Source of the DNA: an uncultured Nitrospinaceae bacterium
Lineage (GTDB): Bacteria; Nitrospinota; Nitrospinia; Nitrospinales; VA-1
DNA: 7,392 nt
Direction of reading: 5' to 3'
NCBI GenBank assembly: GCA_905182935.1
Contig: CAJJDL010000106.1
Coordinates: 1 to 7,392 of the forward strand
Position 1 is the first letter of the stretch. Every line of letters begins with the position of its first letter. A model generated the notes under the pieces. It was not told the origin of the DNA. It saw only the letters and a list, made by a program, of their open reading frames with translations, and did no database searches. Below are positions 1 through 6,110 of the stretch, piece by piece. The position numbers and the translations under genes were made by a program.

Positions 1-82
1 TTATGCTCCCAGTTACAAGAAAGTCGCCACCATAAAAAAGGAGGGCTAGGCTAAGAAAAATAAGTCCAGTGTCTATAGGCAT
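1..82 (-). CDS. Probable Na+/Ca2+ exchanger-family (CaCA, YrbG-like) antiporter, N-terminal fragment
   Basis: Only the first 27 codons lie in the window; the gene continues past its left edge. Reading the complement from ATG at 80-82 gives a hydrophobic first helix that begins MPIDTGLIF and runs into ALLFYGGDFLVTGSI. This resembles the start of bacterial CaCA-family cation antiporters (YrbG type), where the first membrane helix ends in a G-(G/A)-D-x-x-V-x-G/A motif. Those proteins exchange Ca2+ for Na+ or K+ across the inner membrane. An in-frame TAA lies ten codons upstream with no other start codon between, so the start is fixed if the frame is coding. No good Shine-Dalgarno sequence is seen. 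The call rests on 27 residues; another multi-span membrane protein is possible. Confidence 0.5.
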   Translation of the reverse strand, partial: MPIDTGLIFLSLALLFYGGDFLVTGSI

Positions 83-130
83 TAACGTAAACGCTAGTGA
101 AAAATATGAATGTTAATCTGCTATAAATCA

Positions 131-159
131 ATAATAGAGTTTGTCTGACCGCTGTTGAA
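131..159 (-). promoter_or_regulatory. Weak sigma70-like promoter candidate for the antiporter gene
   Basis: On the - strand TTCAAC (154-159) and TATTAT (131-136) are 17 bases apart. The -10 matches consensus at 5 of 6 positions; the -35 is poor. It sits directly behind the terminator that ends the preceding transcript and about 50 bases ahead of the antiporter ATG, where a promoter would be needed. AT-richness makes chance matches common. Confidence 0.3.
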
Positions 160-160
160 T

Positions 161-188
161 AAAAAAAGGCATCCAAGTGGACGCCTTT
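161..188 (-). terminator. Intrinsic terminator downstream of the SPOR-domain gene
   Basis: In the - strand RNA, AAAGGC pairs with GCCTTT (183-188 with 165-170). The stem continues through a G-U wobble (182 with 171) and a TCCA/TGGA arm to a tiny loop, and is followed by a run of seven U (167-161). This is a textbook rho-independent terminator about 134 bases after the SPOR stop codon. The wobble would be an A-C mismatch in the + strand RNA, and the + strand T tract is interrupted, so the signal is oriented for - strand transcription. The 189-321 stretch between it and the SPOR gene is AT-rich 3' untranslated sequence in which nothing else was seen. Confidence 0.85.
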
Positions 189-321
189 AATAATTATAGT
201 AAATAAAGAAAATAAATAAACAAGTTAAAAATATTTATATATAACGTTACTAATGCCACTTTCGATGGTTTAGGAATTATTTTTAAGTGTTTGCGGAAGT
301 TTTTATTGAGATATTTTATTA

Positions 322-1269
322 TTAGGAAGGTCGAATAAAACTATTTTTAAAACCTTGGCTAATTAGTTGTTGGTGTAATTTTTTAGCTTCACTTTTATTT
401 AAAAGTCCATTTATCCTGATTATGTAGTGTGCATTTCTAGTTGTAATTTTATTTATATTTGGTTCGAGGCCACTTTTTTTCAGTTTGTTATAAAGTTTTC
501 TTGAGCCGGCTTTATTTTTAAATAGTCCTAATTCTAATATGTATTTTTGACCATATTTCTTTAGTGATGGTATTAATCCGATAGATTTAAGTTCTGTAAT
601 ATTTTTAGCAGCCTCATTTTTCTCTTTATAACTCCCTAACGATACTTGATATCTAGGTGAATTTGAATTCCGTATTATTGATTCTACTTTATAGCCTTTA
701 GATTTTATTTTTGTTAAATAATTTGAGGCATTACTTTTGTTAGAAAATACTCCCATCTGAATAGAATATTTATTATTAGTGTCTAGGTCAGGTCTTGATA
801 TACGAATAGGTTTGTTGATTTTTATATTGTGGTTATTCTTTGCATGCACATTTTTTGATTTTAATTGTTTAGTGGTTTCTGGGGTTAACTTTTGAGTTCT
901 TACGTTTTTATTTGGTGGAAGGTTTACTTTCTTTAATTTTTTTGGTGGCGATACAGTAAGTGGTATTGTTGTTAGGTTGGCTGCTCTAACTTTTGATATT
1001 GAATTTTTACCTAACAATGATTCAATTTCATTGGTGTTTTGCTTAACTTTAAAAAATATAATTACAATAAGAAAAAAACTTACTATAGATATAATTGTTA
1101 GTTTTGAGTGTTTAGATCTTATTTTTTTTTCAGCTTCTATTTCAGCTTCTACTTCTGCATCATCGTGAATACTTTCTAAACGTTTGTTATATTTTTTCCA
1201 ATCGTTATTGATATCCCTTAAACTTGCATCAACTTCATCATTACTTTCTTCATCTTGGTTTTTCGGCAT
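322..1269 (-). CDS. SPOR-domain inner-membrane protein with two SPOR-like repeats
   Basis: A 315-residue bitopic envelope protein. Residues 1-56 are an acidic, highly charged cytoplasmic part with an E/A-rich run (DDAEVEAEIEAEKKIRSK). Residues 57-73 form a single membrane helix (LTIISIVSFFLIVIIFF). Residues 75-165 are a Lys/Asn/Pro-rich, probably disordered periplasmic linker. The C-terminus carries two SPOR-like units: about 168-235, opening YSIQMGVFSNKSNA and containing YQVSLGSY, and about 243-312, opening YILELGLFKNKAGS and containing YIIRINGLL. SPOR domains bind glycan strands lacking stem peptides and bring proteins such as FtsN, DedD and RlpA to the division site. This architecture resembles DedD/FtsN, but orthology cannot be shown. 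The start ATG is fixed by an in-frame TAA two codons upstream; AAAGAGA about 6 bases upstream is a modest ribosome binding site. The gene diverges from pyrD and ends at a strong terminator. Confidence 0.85.
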   Translation of the reverse strand: MPKNQDEESNDEVDASLRDINNDWKKYNKRLESIHDDAEVEAEIEAEKKIRSKHSKLTIISIVSFFLIVIIFFKVKQNTNEIESLLGKNSISKVRAANLTTIPLTVSPPKKLKKVNLPPNKNVRTQKLTPETTKQLKSKNVHAKNNHNIKINKPIRISRPDLDTNNKYSIQMGVFSNKSNASNYLTKIKSKGYKVESIIRNSNSPRYQVSLGSYKEKNEAAKNITELKSIGLIPSLKKYGQKYILELGLFKNKAGSRKLYNKLKKSGLEPNINKITTRNAHYIIRINGLLNKSEAKKLHQQLISQGFKNSFIRPS

Positions 1270-1328
1270 ATTTTATCTCTTTAATATTCAAGTTTTGTAA
1301 AAGTTGATGGTCTATGATGTTTTTTAGA

Positions 1329-1362
1329 AGGACATCATTGAAACCCAATGTTAGGATGTCCT
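1329..1362. repeat. Inverted repeat forming a stable two-part hairpin in the SPOR/pyrD divergent spacer
   Basis: AGGACATC (1329-1336) is the exact inverse complement of GATGTCCT (1355-1362). Inside it, ATTG (1337-1340) pairs with CAAT (1346-1349) around AAACC, leaving a GTTAG bulge. It is GC-richer than its surroundings. No U tract follows on either strand, so it is not a standard terminator. It would form at the very 5' end of a - strand transcript starting near 1364. A competing stem exists just beside it: ATGATGT at 1314-1320 with ACATCAT at 1332-1338. Confidence 0.6.
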
Positions 1363-1370
1363 CGCTATAT

Positions 1371-1398
1371 ATTTTAGTAATTGTCGTATATGGTTTAA
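1371..1398 (-). promoter_or_regulatory. Possible promoter for the SPOR-domain gene
   Basis: On the - strand TTAAAC (1393-1398) and TAAAAT (1371-1376) are 16 bases apart. Transcription would begin near 1364, placing the 1329-1362 hairpin at the extreme 5' end of the message and giving a leader of about 95 bases. The match is weak and the region AT-rich. Confidence 0.3.
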
Positions 1399-1414
1399 GA
1401 TCCTGAATTAATTC

Positions 1415-1444
1415 TTGAGTTATTTAAAACTACTTTTATATAAT
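1415..1444 (+). promoter_or_regulatory. Sigma70-like promoter for pyrD
   Basis: TTGAGT (1415-1420) and a perfect TATAAT (1439-1444) are separated by 18 bases. Transcription would start near 1451, leaving a leader of about 58 bases, pyrimidine-rich at its start (TTTCTCCTT). It is the best promoter match in the spacer. Confidence 0.5.
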
Positions 1445-1508
1445 GTATTGTTTCTCCTTATATTTCAATAGGTTTATTGTTTTTTATAAATATATTGACC
1501 GTGAATAA

Positions 1509-2432
1509 ATGAATAAAAGTGTAAATATTGACCTATCGGTGAAGCTGGGTTCTATGGAATTTGCTAATCCGGTAATTGCGGCCTCTGGCACTTTTGCCTA
1601 TGGAATTGAATTTGCCCCTTTTGTAGATTTAAATAAATTGGGAGGATTTTGTACCAAAGGTCTTTCTCTATATCCGAAATTAGGCAATAGAGTTCCAAGG
1701 ATGGTCGAAACTTCTTCTGGAATGTTGAATGCTATCGGGCTTGAAAATATTGGTTTGGAAAAGTTTTTAATTGATAAGTTACCGCTTATAGATAAGTTTA
1801 AGACTCGATTGATTGTAAATTTTTTTGGAAATAATATTGTTGAATATGTAGAAATGGCTAGCGCTTTATCTGATGTTAGTAGTATTGATGCCCTTGAAAT
1901 GAATGTTTCATGTCCTAATGTTGAAAAAGGTGGAATAGAACTAAGTTCTGACCCTGCTATCCTGCAACGATTAGTGGAATCAGTAAGAAATGTTACAGAT
2001 AAGTTTCTTATCATTAAGCTTTCACCTAATGTTCTCGATATTACCAAACTAGCTATTGCTGCTGAAAATGGGGGGGCTGATGCTATTTCATTAGTAAATA
2101 CATATGTAGGTATGAAGATTGATGTTGAGTCAGGTAAACCTTGGTTGGCAAATATCACTGGTGGTTTGTCAGGTCCTGCTATTAAACCGATAGCCCTCGC
2201 TATGGTTTATAAGACTTGTCGTGCGGTAAAAATTCCGGTTATCGGTATTGGAGGAATATCATCTGTGGAGGATGCTCTTGAGTTTTTGATGGCAGGCGCT
2301 AGTGCAATACAAATTGGTACCGCCAACTACATTGACCCTTCTATTACTATTAAAGTTATTGATGGTCTTCGAGATTATTGTCTGAAAAATAATTTAAATT
2401 CGTTGAAGGATTTATGTTTACGTAAAACGTAG
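1509..2432 (+). CDS. pyrD: Dihydroorotate dehydrogenase, class 1B catalytic subunit
   Basis: Oxidises dihydroorotate to orotate in de novo pyrimidine synthesis, using FMN, in the cytoplasm. The 307 residues match class 1B length. Visible motifs are NPVIAASGTFAYG (20-32), TKGLS with the FMN-contacting Lys50, NAIGLEN (74-80), NVSCPN (132-137) with active-site Cys135, IKLSPN with Lys170, SLVNTYVGM (194-202), GGLSGPAIKP (218-227), PVIGIGGI (243-250) and AGASAIQIGTA (262-272). The catalytic Cys, in place of the Ser of class 2 membrane enzymes, and the absence of an N-terminal membrane helix identify class 1; the SLVNTYVGM and GGLSGPAIKP blocks fit 1B. Class 1B enzymes normally pair with the PyrK iron-sulfur/FAD subunit, often encoded just upstream; no pyrK is in this window. 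The start ATG is directly preceded by an in-frame TAA, and the protein begins where family members do. There is no clear Shine-Dalgarno sequence. The gene converges on alr 15 bases downstream with no recognisable terminator. Confidence 0.95.
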   Translation: MNKSVNIDLSVKLGSMEFANPVIAASGTFAYGIEFAPFVDLNKLGGFCTKGLSLYPKLGNRVPRMVETSSGMLNAIGLENIGLEKFLIDKLPLIDKFKTRLIVNFFGNNIVEYVEMASALSDVSSIDALEMNVSCPNVEKGGIELSSDPAILQRLVESVRNVTDKFLIIKLSPNVLDITKLAIAAENGGADAISLVNTYVGMKIDVESGKPWLANITGGLSGPAIKPIALAMVYKTCRAVKIPVIGIGGISSVEDALEFLMAGASAIQIGTANYIDPSITIKVIDGLRDYCLKNNLNSLKDLCLRKT

Positions 2433-2447
2433 TTGGTTTAGATTGCA

Positions 2448-3617
2448 TTAAACGTAAACTCTTGGAACTCTTTTACTAATTCCACAAAATATTTCATAAG
2501 GTATCGTTTCAGCTTTATCAGCTAGTTCTTCTATTGGTATGTTATCCTTCCCCTGACTTCCTAATATAACAACTTCCTCTCCCATCTCTACACTTGGGAG
2601 TTCCGTCACATCAATTAAACACATATCCATGCAGATAGTTCCTATTTGCTTTACTCGCATTCCTTTTACTAGGAATTCCATTTTATTAGATAAACGACGA
2701 TTTAGTCCATCTGCATAGCCAACTGGAAGAATTGCAATACGGCTTTTATTTTTTTTTGTTATGTAGCTTCCACCGTAACTTAATGGAACTCCCTTACGTA
2801 ACGTTTGAACTTGGATAATTTTTGTTTTCCAAGACATAACCGGCCGTAAAGCAGGATAATTATTATTTTTAATCATATCTAGTACTGGTTTTAATACGGG
2901 CGATGGGAAAGAGCCGTATAATGAAATCCCTGGTCTCACTAAATTAAACCTGCTTTCGGGATAACGTAAGAGTCCAGCCGAGTTTGCACTATGGATTAAT
3001 ATAGGTTTATTTGAATTATGTAGTTTAGAAAATTTTTTAGTTTTTATAACTTTTAATATATTTGAAAATTTTACAATTTGTTCCTGAGAAATTTTAGGGT
3101 CGACATCATCAGCATTAGCTAGGTGTGTGAAGAAACCTTCGATTGTTATATTTTCATAGCCAATGACATGTTCTAGCAGGTCAGAAAAATCTTCACATTG
3201 CACTCCTAATCGTCCCATGCCAGTATCAATTTTTATATGGACGCTAATATTTTTCTTAGACTGTTCGGCTTCTTTAGAAATAGCCTTTGCTAACGCTAAA
3301 GTTGAAAGACTTGTTGAAAGGTTGTAATAAATAAGTTCTGTGAGTTCGTCAGGATAAACACCCCCAAGAATCAGAATAGGGGAGGTTATGCCACTTTCTC
3401 GTAGTTCGATTCCTTCCTGGATAATTCCTACTCCTAAATATTTTGTTCCTTCTTCTATTGCAGCTCGTGCACATTGAACGGCGCCATGACCGTAAGCATC
3501 GGCTTTAATGATTGCCATGGTTTCAGTGTTGAGGCCAACGAGTGACTTGATAATTCGTAGATTATAACGAAATGCATCTAGATTAATTTCAGCTGAAGTA
3601 GCGCGATTTAGGGGCAT
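2448..3617 (-). CDS. alr: Alanine racemase
   Basis: PLP-dependent interconversion of L- and D-alanine, supplying D-Ala for peptidoglycan in the cytoplasm. The 389 residues are typical of the family. The N-terminal TIM barrel carries AIIKADAYGHG (35-45), with Lys38 as the PLP-binding lysine. DTGMGRLG (131-138), FFTHLANAD (162-170) and HSANSAG (209-215) follow, then RPGISLYG (228-235), which holds the PLP phosphate/ring-contacting residues. The C-terminal domain has LSYGGSY, with Tyr281 the likely second catalytic base, ILPVGYADG (296-304), ICMDM (328-332) and the closing YEIFCGISKRVPRVY. All key residues are present, so the enzyme should be active. The ATG is immediately preceded by an in-frame TAA, fixing the start; no Shine-Dalgarno sequence is visible on this strand. 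The gene lies 73 bases downstream of the DUF1566 gene in the same direction with no terminator between, so they may be cotranscribed. Confidence 0.96.
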   Translation of the reverse strand: MPLNRATSAEINLDAFRYNLRIIKSLVGLNTETMAIIKADAYGHGAVQCARAAIEEGTKYLGVGIIQEGIELRESGITSPILILGGVYPDELTELIYYNLSTSLSTLALAKAISKEAEQSKKNISVHIKIDTGMGRLGVQCEDFSDLLEHVIGYENITIEGFFTHLANADDVDPKISQEQIVKFSNILKVIKTKKFSKLHNSNKPILIHSANSAGLLRYPESRFNLVRPGISLYGSFPSPVLKPVLDMIKNNNYPALRPVMSWKTKIIQVQTLRKGVPLSYGGSYITKKNKSRIAILPVGYADGLNRRLSNKMEFLVKGMRVKQIGTICMDMCLIDVTELPSVEMGEEVVILGSQGKDNIPIEELADKAETIPYEIFCGISKRVPRVYV

Positions 3618-3690
3618 TTAATAAACTAAGTAAGGAGATGAAAATACTTCGAAAATTTATGACGTTAAAAGTTTGTATGTAGTTGGTTCA

Positions 3691-4179
3691 CTAATCACTT
3701 TTCGATCGACTTCTTCCGGTTTCAGAAATTCTTCCGAATTTTTTTACTGCAGGTCCTGAGGAACGCACTGGTCGGCAAGACATGAAGCTCTCATCCTTAG
3801 TTTTTCGTCGTACTTGATAAGCGCGGTCGCTATAAAAATTATAAACCATTGCGTTCATTCCACTTTCTTCGTCGCACCAGTAAGTAAAACCACAACCTTC
3901 AGGAAATTTTAGATCTATGTGAACTATATCTCCATTGAAGTCCGTGTTTTTACTTTCATGCTCGTAGAGATTTCGTGCCTCAGTTTTTTTTGGAAGTCTC
4001 CAATCATCATAGCCAGCAAACTTTTCATCATTAAGTTTGTCTACAAACTTGTTGGCACCTTTCCAGGTGCACCATTTGCCTCTGGTTTGATAGCTGTCTA
4101 GCTTTAACCACATTACATTGTAACGCGTGTCAGTTAGCGTGCCATCATCATTATCAATAAAGCGTTCCTGTTCGGTCAT
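3691..4179 (-). CDS. DUF1566 (Lcl C-terminal domain-like) protein, cytoplasmic form
   Basis: A 162-residue protein made almost entirely of one DUF1566-type domain. Diagnostic segments are RFIDNDDGTLTDTRYNVMW (6-24), the Trp/Lys-rich KWCTWKGANKFVDKLN (35-50), FAGYDDWRLPKKTEA (54-68) and the closing FMSCRPVR (132-139). These match the family's NGDGTVTDxxTGLMW, GYxDWRLP and RPVR signatures. The domain resembles the C-terminal part of Legionella Lcl, a collagen-like surface protein; its function in most bacteria is unknown, so no activity is assigned. There is no signal peptide or membrane helix, so this copy appears cytoplasmic. A basic Ser/Arg/Lys-rich tail (about 140-162, ending GRSRSKSD) follows the domain. 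Five cysteines or so are scattered through it. It precedes alr on the same strand. No good ribosome binding site is seen. Confidence 0.8.
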   Translation of the reverse strand: MTEQERFIDNDDGTLTDTRYNVMWLKLDSYQTRGKWCTWKGANKFVDKLNDEKFAGYDDWRLPKKTEARNLYEHESKNTDFNGDIVHIDLKFPEGCGFTYWCDEESGMNAMVYNFYSDRAYQVRRKTKDESFMSCRPVRSSGPAVKKFGRISETGRSRSKSD

Positions 4180-4211
4180 GTTTATTATGTGAATAGTTTG
4201 AGTTTAAAATT

Positions 4212-4229
4212 ATAGTGTAATTATAATAT
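4212..4229 (-). promoter_or_regulatory. Tandem TATAAT -10-like elements ahead of the DUF1566 gene
   Basis: The complement of this stretch contains two TATAAT hexamers 12 bases apart, about 35 and 45 bases upstream of the DUF1566 ATG. No convincing -35 accompanies either, and together they form an imperfect AT palindrome, so the promoter role is tentative. The rest of the 4180-4289 spacer holds only a weak AT-only hairpin followed by a T run on the - strand (about 4255-4273), a poor terminator candidate for the transporter remnant. Confidence 0.25.
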
Positions 4230-4289
4230 CAGGTTTTTTGCCCATGAAAATAAAAAAATATAGTTAAATAACTCTTAGTCAATTAATAG

Positions 4290-5609
4290 TTATGCCAGTA
4301 CACCCGCAATACAACCGGTTAGTAATGTGGCGAGAAAAGCTGTCCATAGACCACGCAGTCCAAGTAAAAATATTTCTGTTGCTCTTGATGGAACAATCGC
4401 AGTTAATCCACCAACGAAAATACCAAGACTTGCTATATGAACGAAACCACAGAGGGAATAGATCATAATTGTTAACGACCTTAAGGAAAAAATAGGGGTG
4501 TGATTAGATTGAATAGCAGCTATTTGGAAATACGCTGTTACTTCAGTTCCAATAAAACGTGATGCCAAAATTTTAGAGCCAATTTCCCATTCGTCGGGTC
4601 TTATCCAATTAAAATGGTAAAAGGGAAGCATGCCCAGCTCAGAATTCTATTAATAGTGAGTGGATGACCAAAGATTATAGGAATTTGTTTTAAAGCTAAG
4701 TTCGTTAATTCTTGAAGCCCTAATACTATAATCAGTAATGTGGCTATTGAAATAGCAAGCTTAAGCCCCATTTTACCGCCATCCATCAATGCTACTATAA
4801 TATTTGATGGGTTATTTTGTGATGAGTTTGATTAGTTATTCAACGAACTTTCTTCTATAAATATGTTAATAGATTCTCTTTTTTTAGTAATCGTTTCAGG
4901 AATAGAAAGTTTGCTAATTAATATGGCGCTGGGTATTGATATTAAAGACGCAGAAATTAGATGCCCCGCAATTTGAGGAAATACATCTTTGAGTGCGGTC
5001 ACATAAATCGCCATTACTGTACTAGCCACGGTTGCCATCATGGAAGTGATCAGAGTCATTAGTTCTGAGCGGGTCATCTTGTTGAGGTATTTGCTAATAG
5101 CTAGAGAAGATTCAATCCCCAAAAATATACTTGTGGCGGCAGAAAAGGATTCAACTCCAGACAGGCCCATGGATTTTTGAAAAATTTTAGAAAACTGATT
5201 TACGCAGGTTTGTATTATACCTAACTAATACAATAAACTAATTACTGCAGAAAAAAATATTACTGAGGGTAACACCTACATTGCTAAAATAAACCCTATG
5301 GATTGAGTTCCATCTTCTAATGTTTGACCCGGGCTAATTGCAAGAGGTCCAAATAGAAAAACGGTCCCTTTTTGTGATGCTTGCAGTATCGAAGTAAGTA
5401 TATTATTTCGCCATTGGAATATATTCCTGGTCCAAGGGAGCCAAAATGTTAAACCTCCTATAGTCAAAGCCAAAATGATACTTCCATAAGATAGTTTTCA
5501 AGTTTATCTTAGTTTTAGTTCCTGTTATCCATGCGATACATAAAATAACAAAAAATCCAATTAATGATATCCATCTATATACAAAATCTTCCATATTTAT
5601 AGCTTCCAT
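4290..5609 (-). pseudogene. CNT-family (NupC-like) nucleoside transporter, decayed by three in-frame stops and two frameshifts
   Basis: Joined fragments give about 435 codons, the full length of a concentrative nucleoside transporter, an inner-membrane importer driven by Na+ or H+. Order: residues from 5609 with first helix LIGFFVILCIAWITGTKTK and INLKTILW; a frameshift near 5487-5492; ILALTIGGLTFWLPW, VFLFGPLA and GFILAM; TAG at 5276-5278; VLPSVIFFSAVISLLY; TAG at 5225-5227; LGIIQ, then GVESFSAATSIFLGIES, MTRSEL, AGHLISASLIS; TAA at 4832-4834; DGGKMGLKLAISIA and ILSWACFPFTILIG; a one-base frameshift near 4601-4604; RPDEWEIG, TEVTAYF, LCGFVHIASLGIFVGG and a normal C-terminus LATLLTGCIAGVLA. 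In the family the first TAG position is usually Gln (FAFQVLP) and the second Tyr or His. The GIES and TEV motifs differ from GQSE and NEF of E. coli NupC and probably mark another CNT subfamily. The true start could be the ATG at 5592-5594, which has GGAAG eight bases upstream. Motif preservation suggests recent inactivation. Confidence 0.88.
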
Positions 5610-5627
5610 AAATTTAAATACAGTTAT

Positions 5628-5636
5628 TTATCCACA
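5628..5636 (+). promoter_or_regulatory. Perfect consensus DnaA box
   Basis: TTATCCACA is an exact match to the strong DnaA-box consensus. It lies between the transporter promoter and its start codon, in the 5' leader of the remnant. It is the only perfect box noticed in the window, so there is no case for an origin; a regulatory or titration site, or chance, are the options. Confidence 0.4.
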
Positions 5637-5643
5637 GAAAAGT

Positions 5644-5671
5644 ACCATTATAGTTAGAATATTATAATGGT
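5644..5671. promoter_or_regulatory. Perfect 9-bp dyad, operator-like, over the transporter promoter
   Basis: ACCATTATA (5644-5652) and TATAATGGT (5663-5671) are exact inverse complements separated by 10 bases (half-site centres 19 bases apart). The dyad spans the -10 and most of the spacer of the - strand promoter, a position typical for a repressor operator. The bound regulator is unknown. In RNA it would be a weak AT-rich hairpin without a U tract, so terminator function is unlikely. Confidence 0.45.
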
Positions 5672-5676
5672 CACAA
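5647..5676 (-). promoter_or_regulatory. Sigma70-like promoter of the decayed nucleoside transporter
   Basis: On the - strand TTGTGA (5671-5676) and perfect TATAAT (5647-5652) are 18 bases apart. Transcription would start near 5640, about 30 bases ahead of the first ATG. The promoter looks intact although the gene behind it is broken. Confidence 0.5.
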
Positions 5677-5802
5677 TTTTATTTACTCAGGTTAAAAATA
5701 TGTTTCATTTGAATACTGATTTTTATACGACGCAAAATCATGTTATTTATGTGATACTTTATATTAATGCATTATTTACGAAGTTAAATTTTAAGGATAG
5801 TT

Positions 5803-6087
5803 ATGGCCAGTATTGAAATCCAAAGTTTTTTTTATGATTTAATTCATTGCAAGAACAAGATTCTCTCAAATTTTGAAAAATGGGACGAGAAGTATGAAGA
5901 TGATGAACGAGGTCCTCTCGTTGCAGGCGTAAGAGAATGTAAAGACGCGGAACTTATTAATTTTTTAATAAATATTCAGCGTTTAGCTAGTGGTTATGAG
6001 CAAATTAAAGGATTGATGGATGCTGCCGAGCAAAAAGATGTAGACGAGGCGATGTCTGATGATGAAGATGACGATGATGACGATTAA
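5803..6087 (+). CDS. Small acidic protein of unknown function with poly-Asp C-terminus
   Basis: A 94-residue soluble protein that I do not recognise. Residues 1-28 look helical and amphipathic (IQSFFYDLIHCKNKILSNFE), 29-38 are charged (KYEDDERGPL), and 45-76 form another likely helical stretch (ECKDAELINFLINIQRLASG onward). The last nine residues are DDEDDDDDD, encoded by a GAT/GAC/GAA triplet run (6058-6084). No signal peptide or membrane segment is present, so it is probably cytoplasmic. A good Shine-Dalgarno sequence, AAGGA at 5793-5797, lies 5 bases before the ATG, supporting real translation. A -10-like TATATT (5760-5765) is upstream without a clear -35. The gene diverges from the transporter remnant and converges on the propeller gene 23 bases away. 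An acidic tail can occur in proteins that mimic nucleic acid or bind basic partners or cations, but no role is assigned. Confidence 0.75.
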   Translation: MASIEIQSFFYDLIHCKNKILSNFEKWDEKYEDDERGPLVAGVRECKDAELINFLINIQRLASGYEQIKGLMDAAEQKDVDEAMSDDEDDDDDD

Positions 6088-6110
6088 TTTGTTGTATTGG
6101 CTACTTCCGG

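Noticed and set aside
977..1168. Open frame of 63 codons on the + strand
   Set aside because: Antisense to the linker and membrane helix of the SPOR gene; low-complexity product with no independent support.
1598..2158. Open frame of 186 codons on the - strand
   Set aside because: It lies wholly within pyrD on the opposite strand, and its translation shows no recognisable motif, whereas pyrD has all its catalytic motifs.
2416..2459. GTTTACGT/ACGTAAAC inverted repeat across the pyrD-alr junction as a bidirectional terminator
   Set aside because: The loop is 28 bases, no T tract follows on either side, and both arms are coding sequence.
79..2459. Near-identical GCATTA(A)ACGTAAAC at 79-92 and 2445-2459, considered as a dispersed repeat
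   Set aside because: One 14-base match with an indel is expected by chance in an AT-rich window of this size; there is no third copy and the contexts differ.
3633..3683. AAGGAG directly followed by ATG on the + strand, opening a 14-codon frame
   Set aside because: The Shine-Dalgarno sequence abuts the ATG with no spacing, the peptide is tiny and unremarkable, and it points against the alr/DUF1566 transcription unit.
3919..4101. Open frame of 60 codons on the + strand
   Set aside because: Antisense to the conserved DUF1566 domain and lacking features of its own.
4601..5609. Treating the separate transporter open frames as several small membrane proteins
   Set aside because: They join in order into one CNT protein; the 'starts' are internal codons (for example TTG at 4787-4789 and 5471-5473) in the middle of conserved helices.
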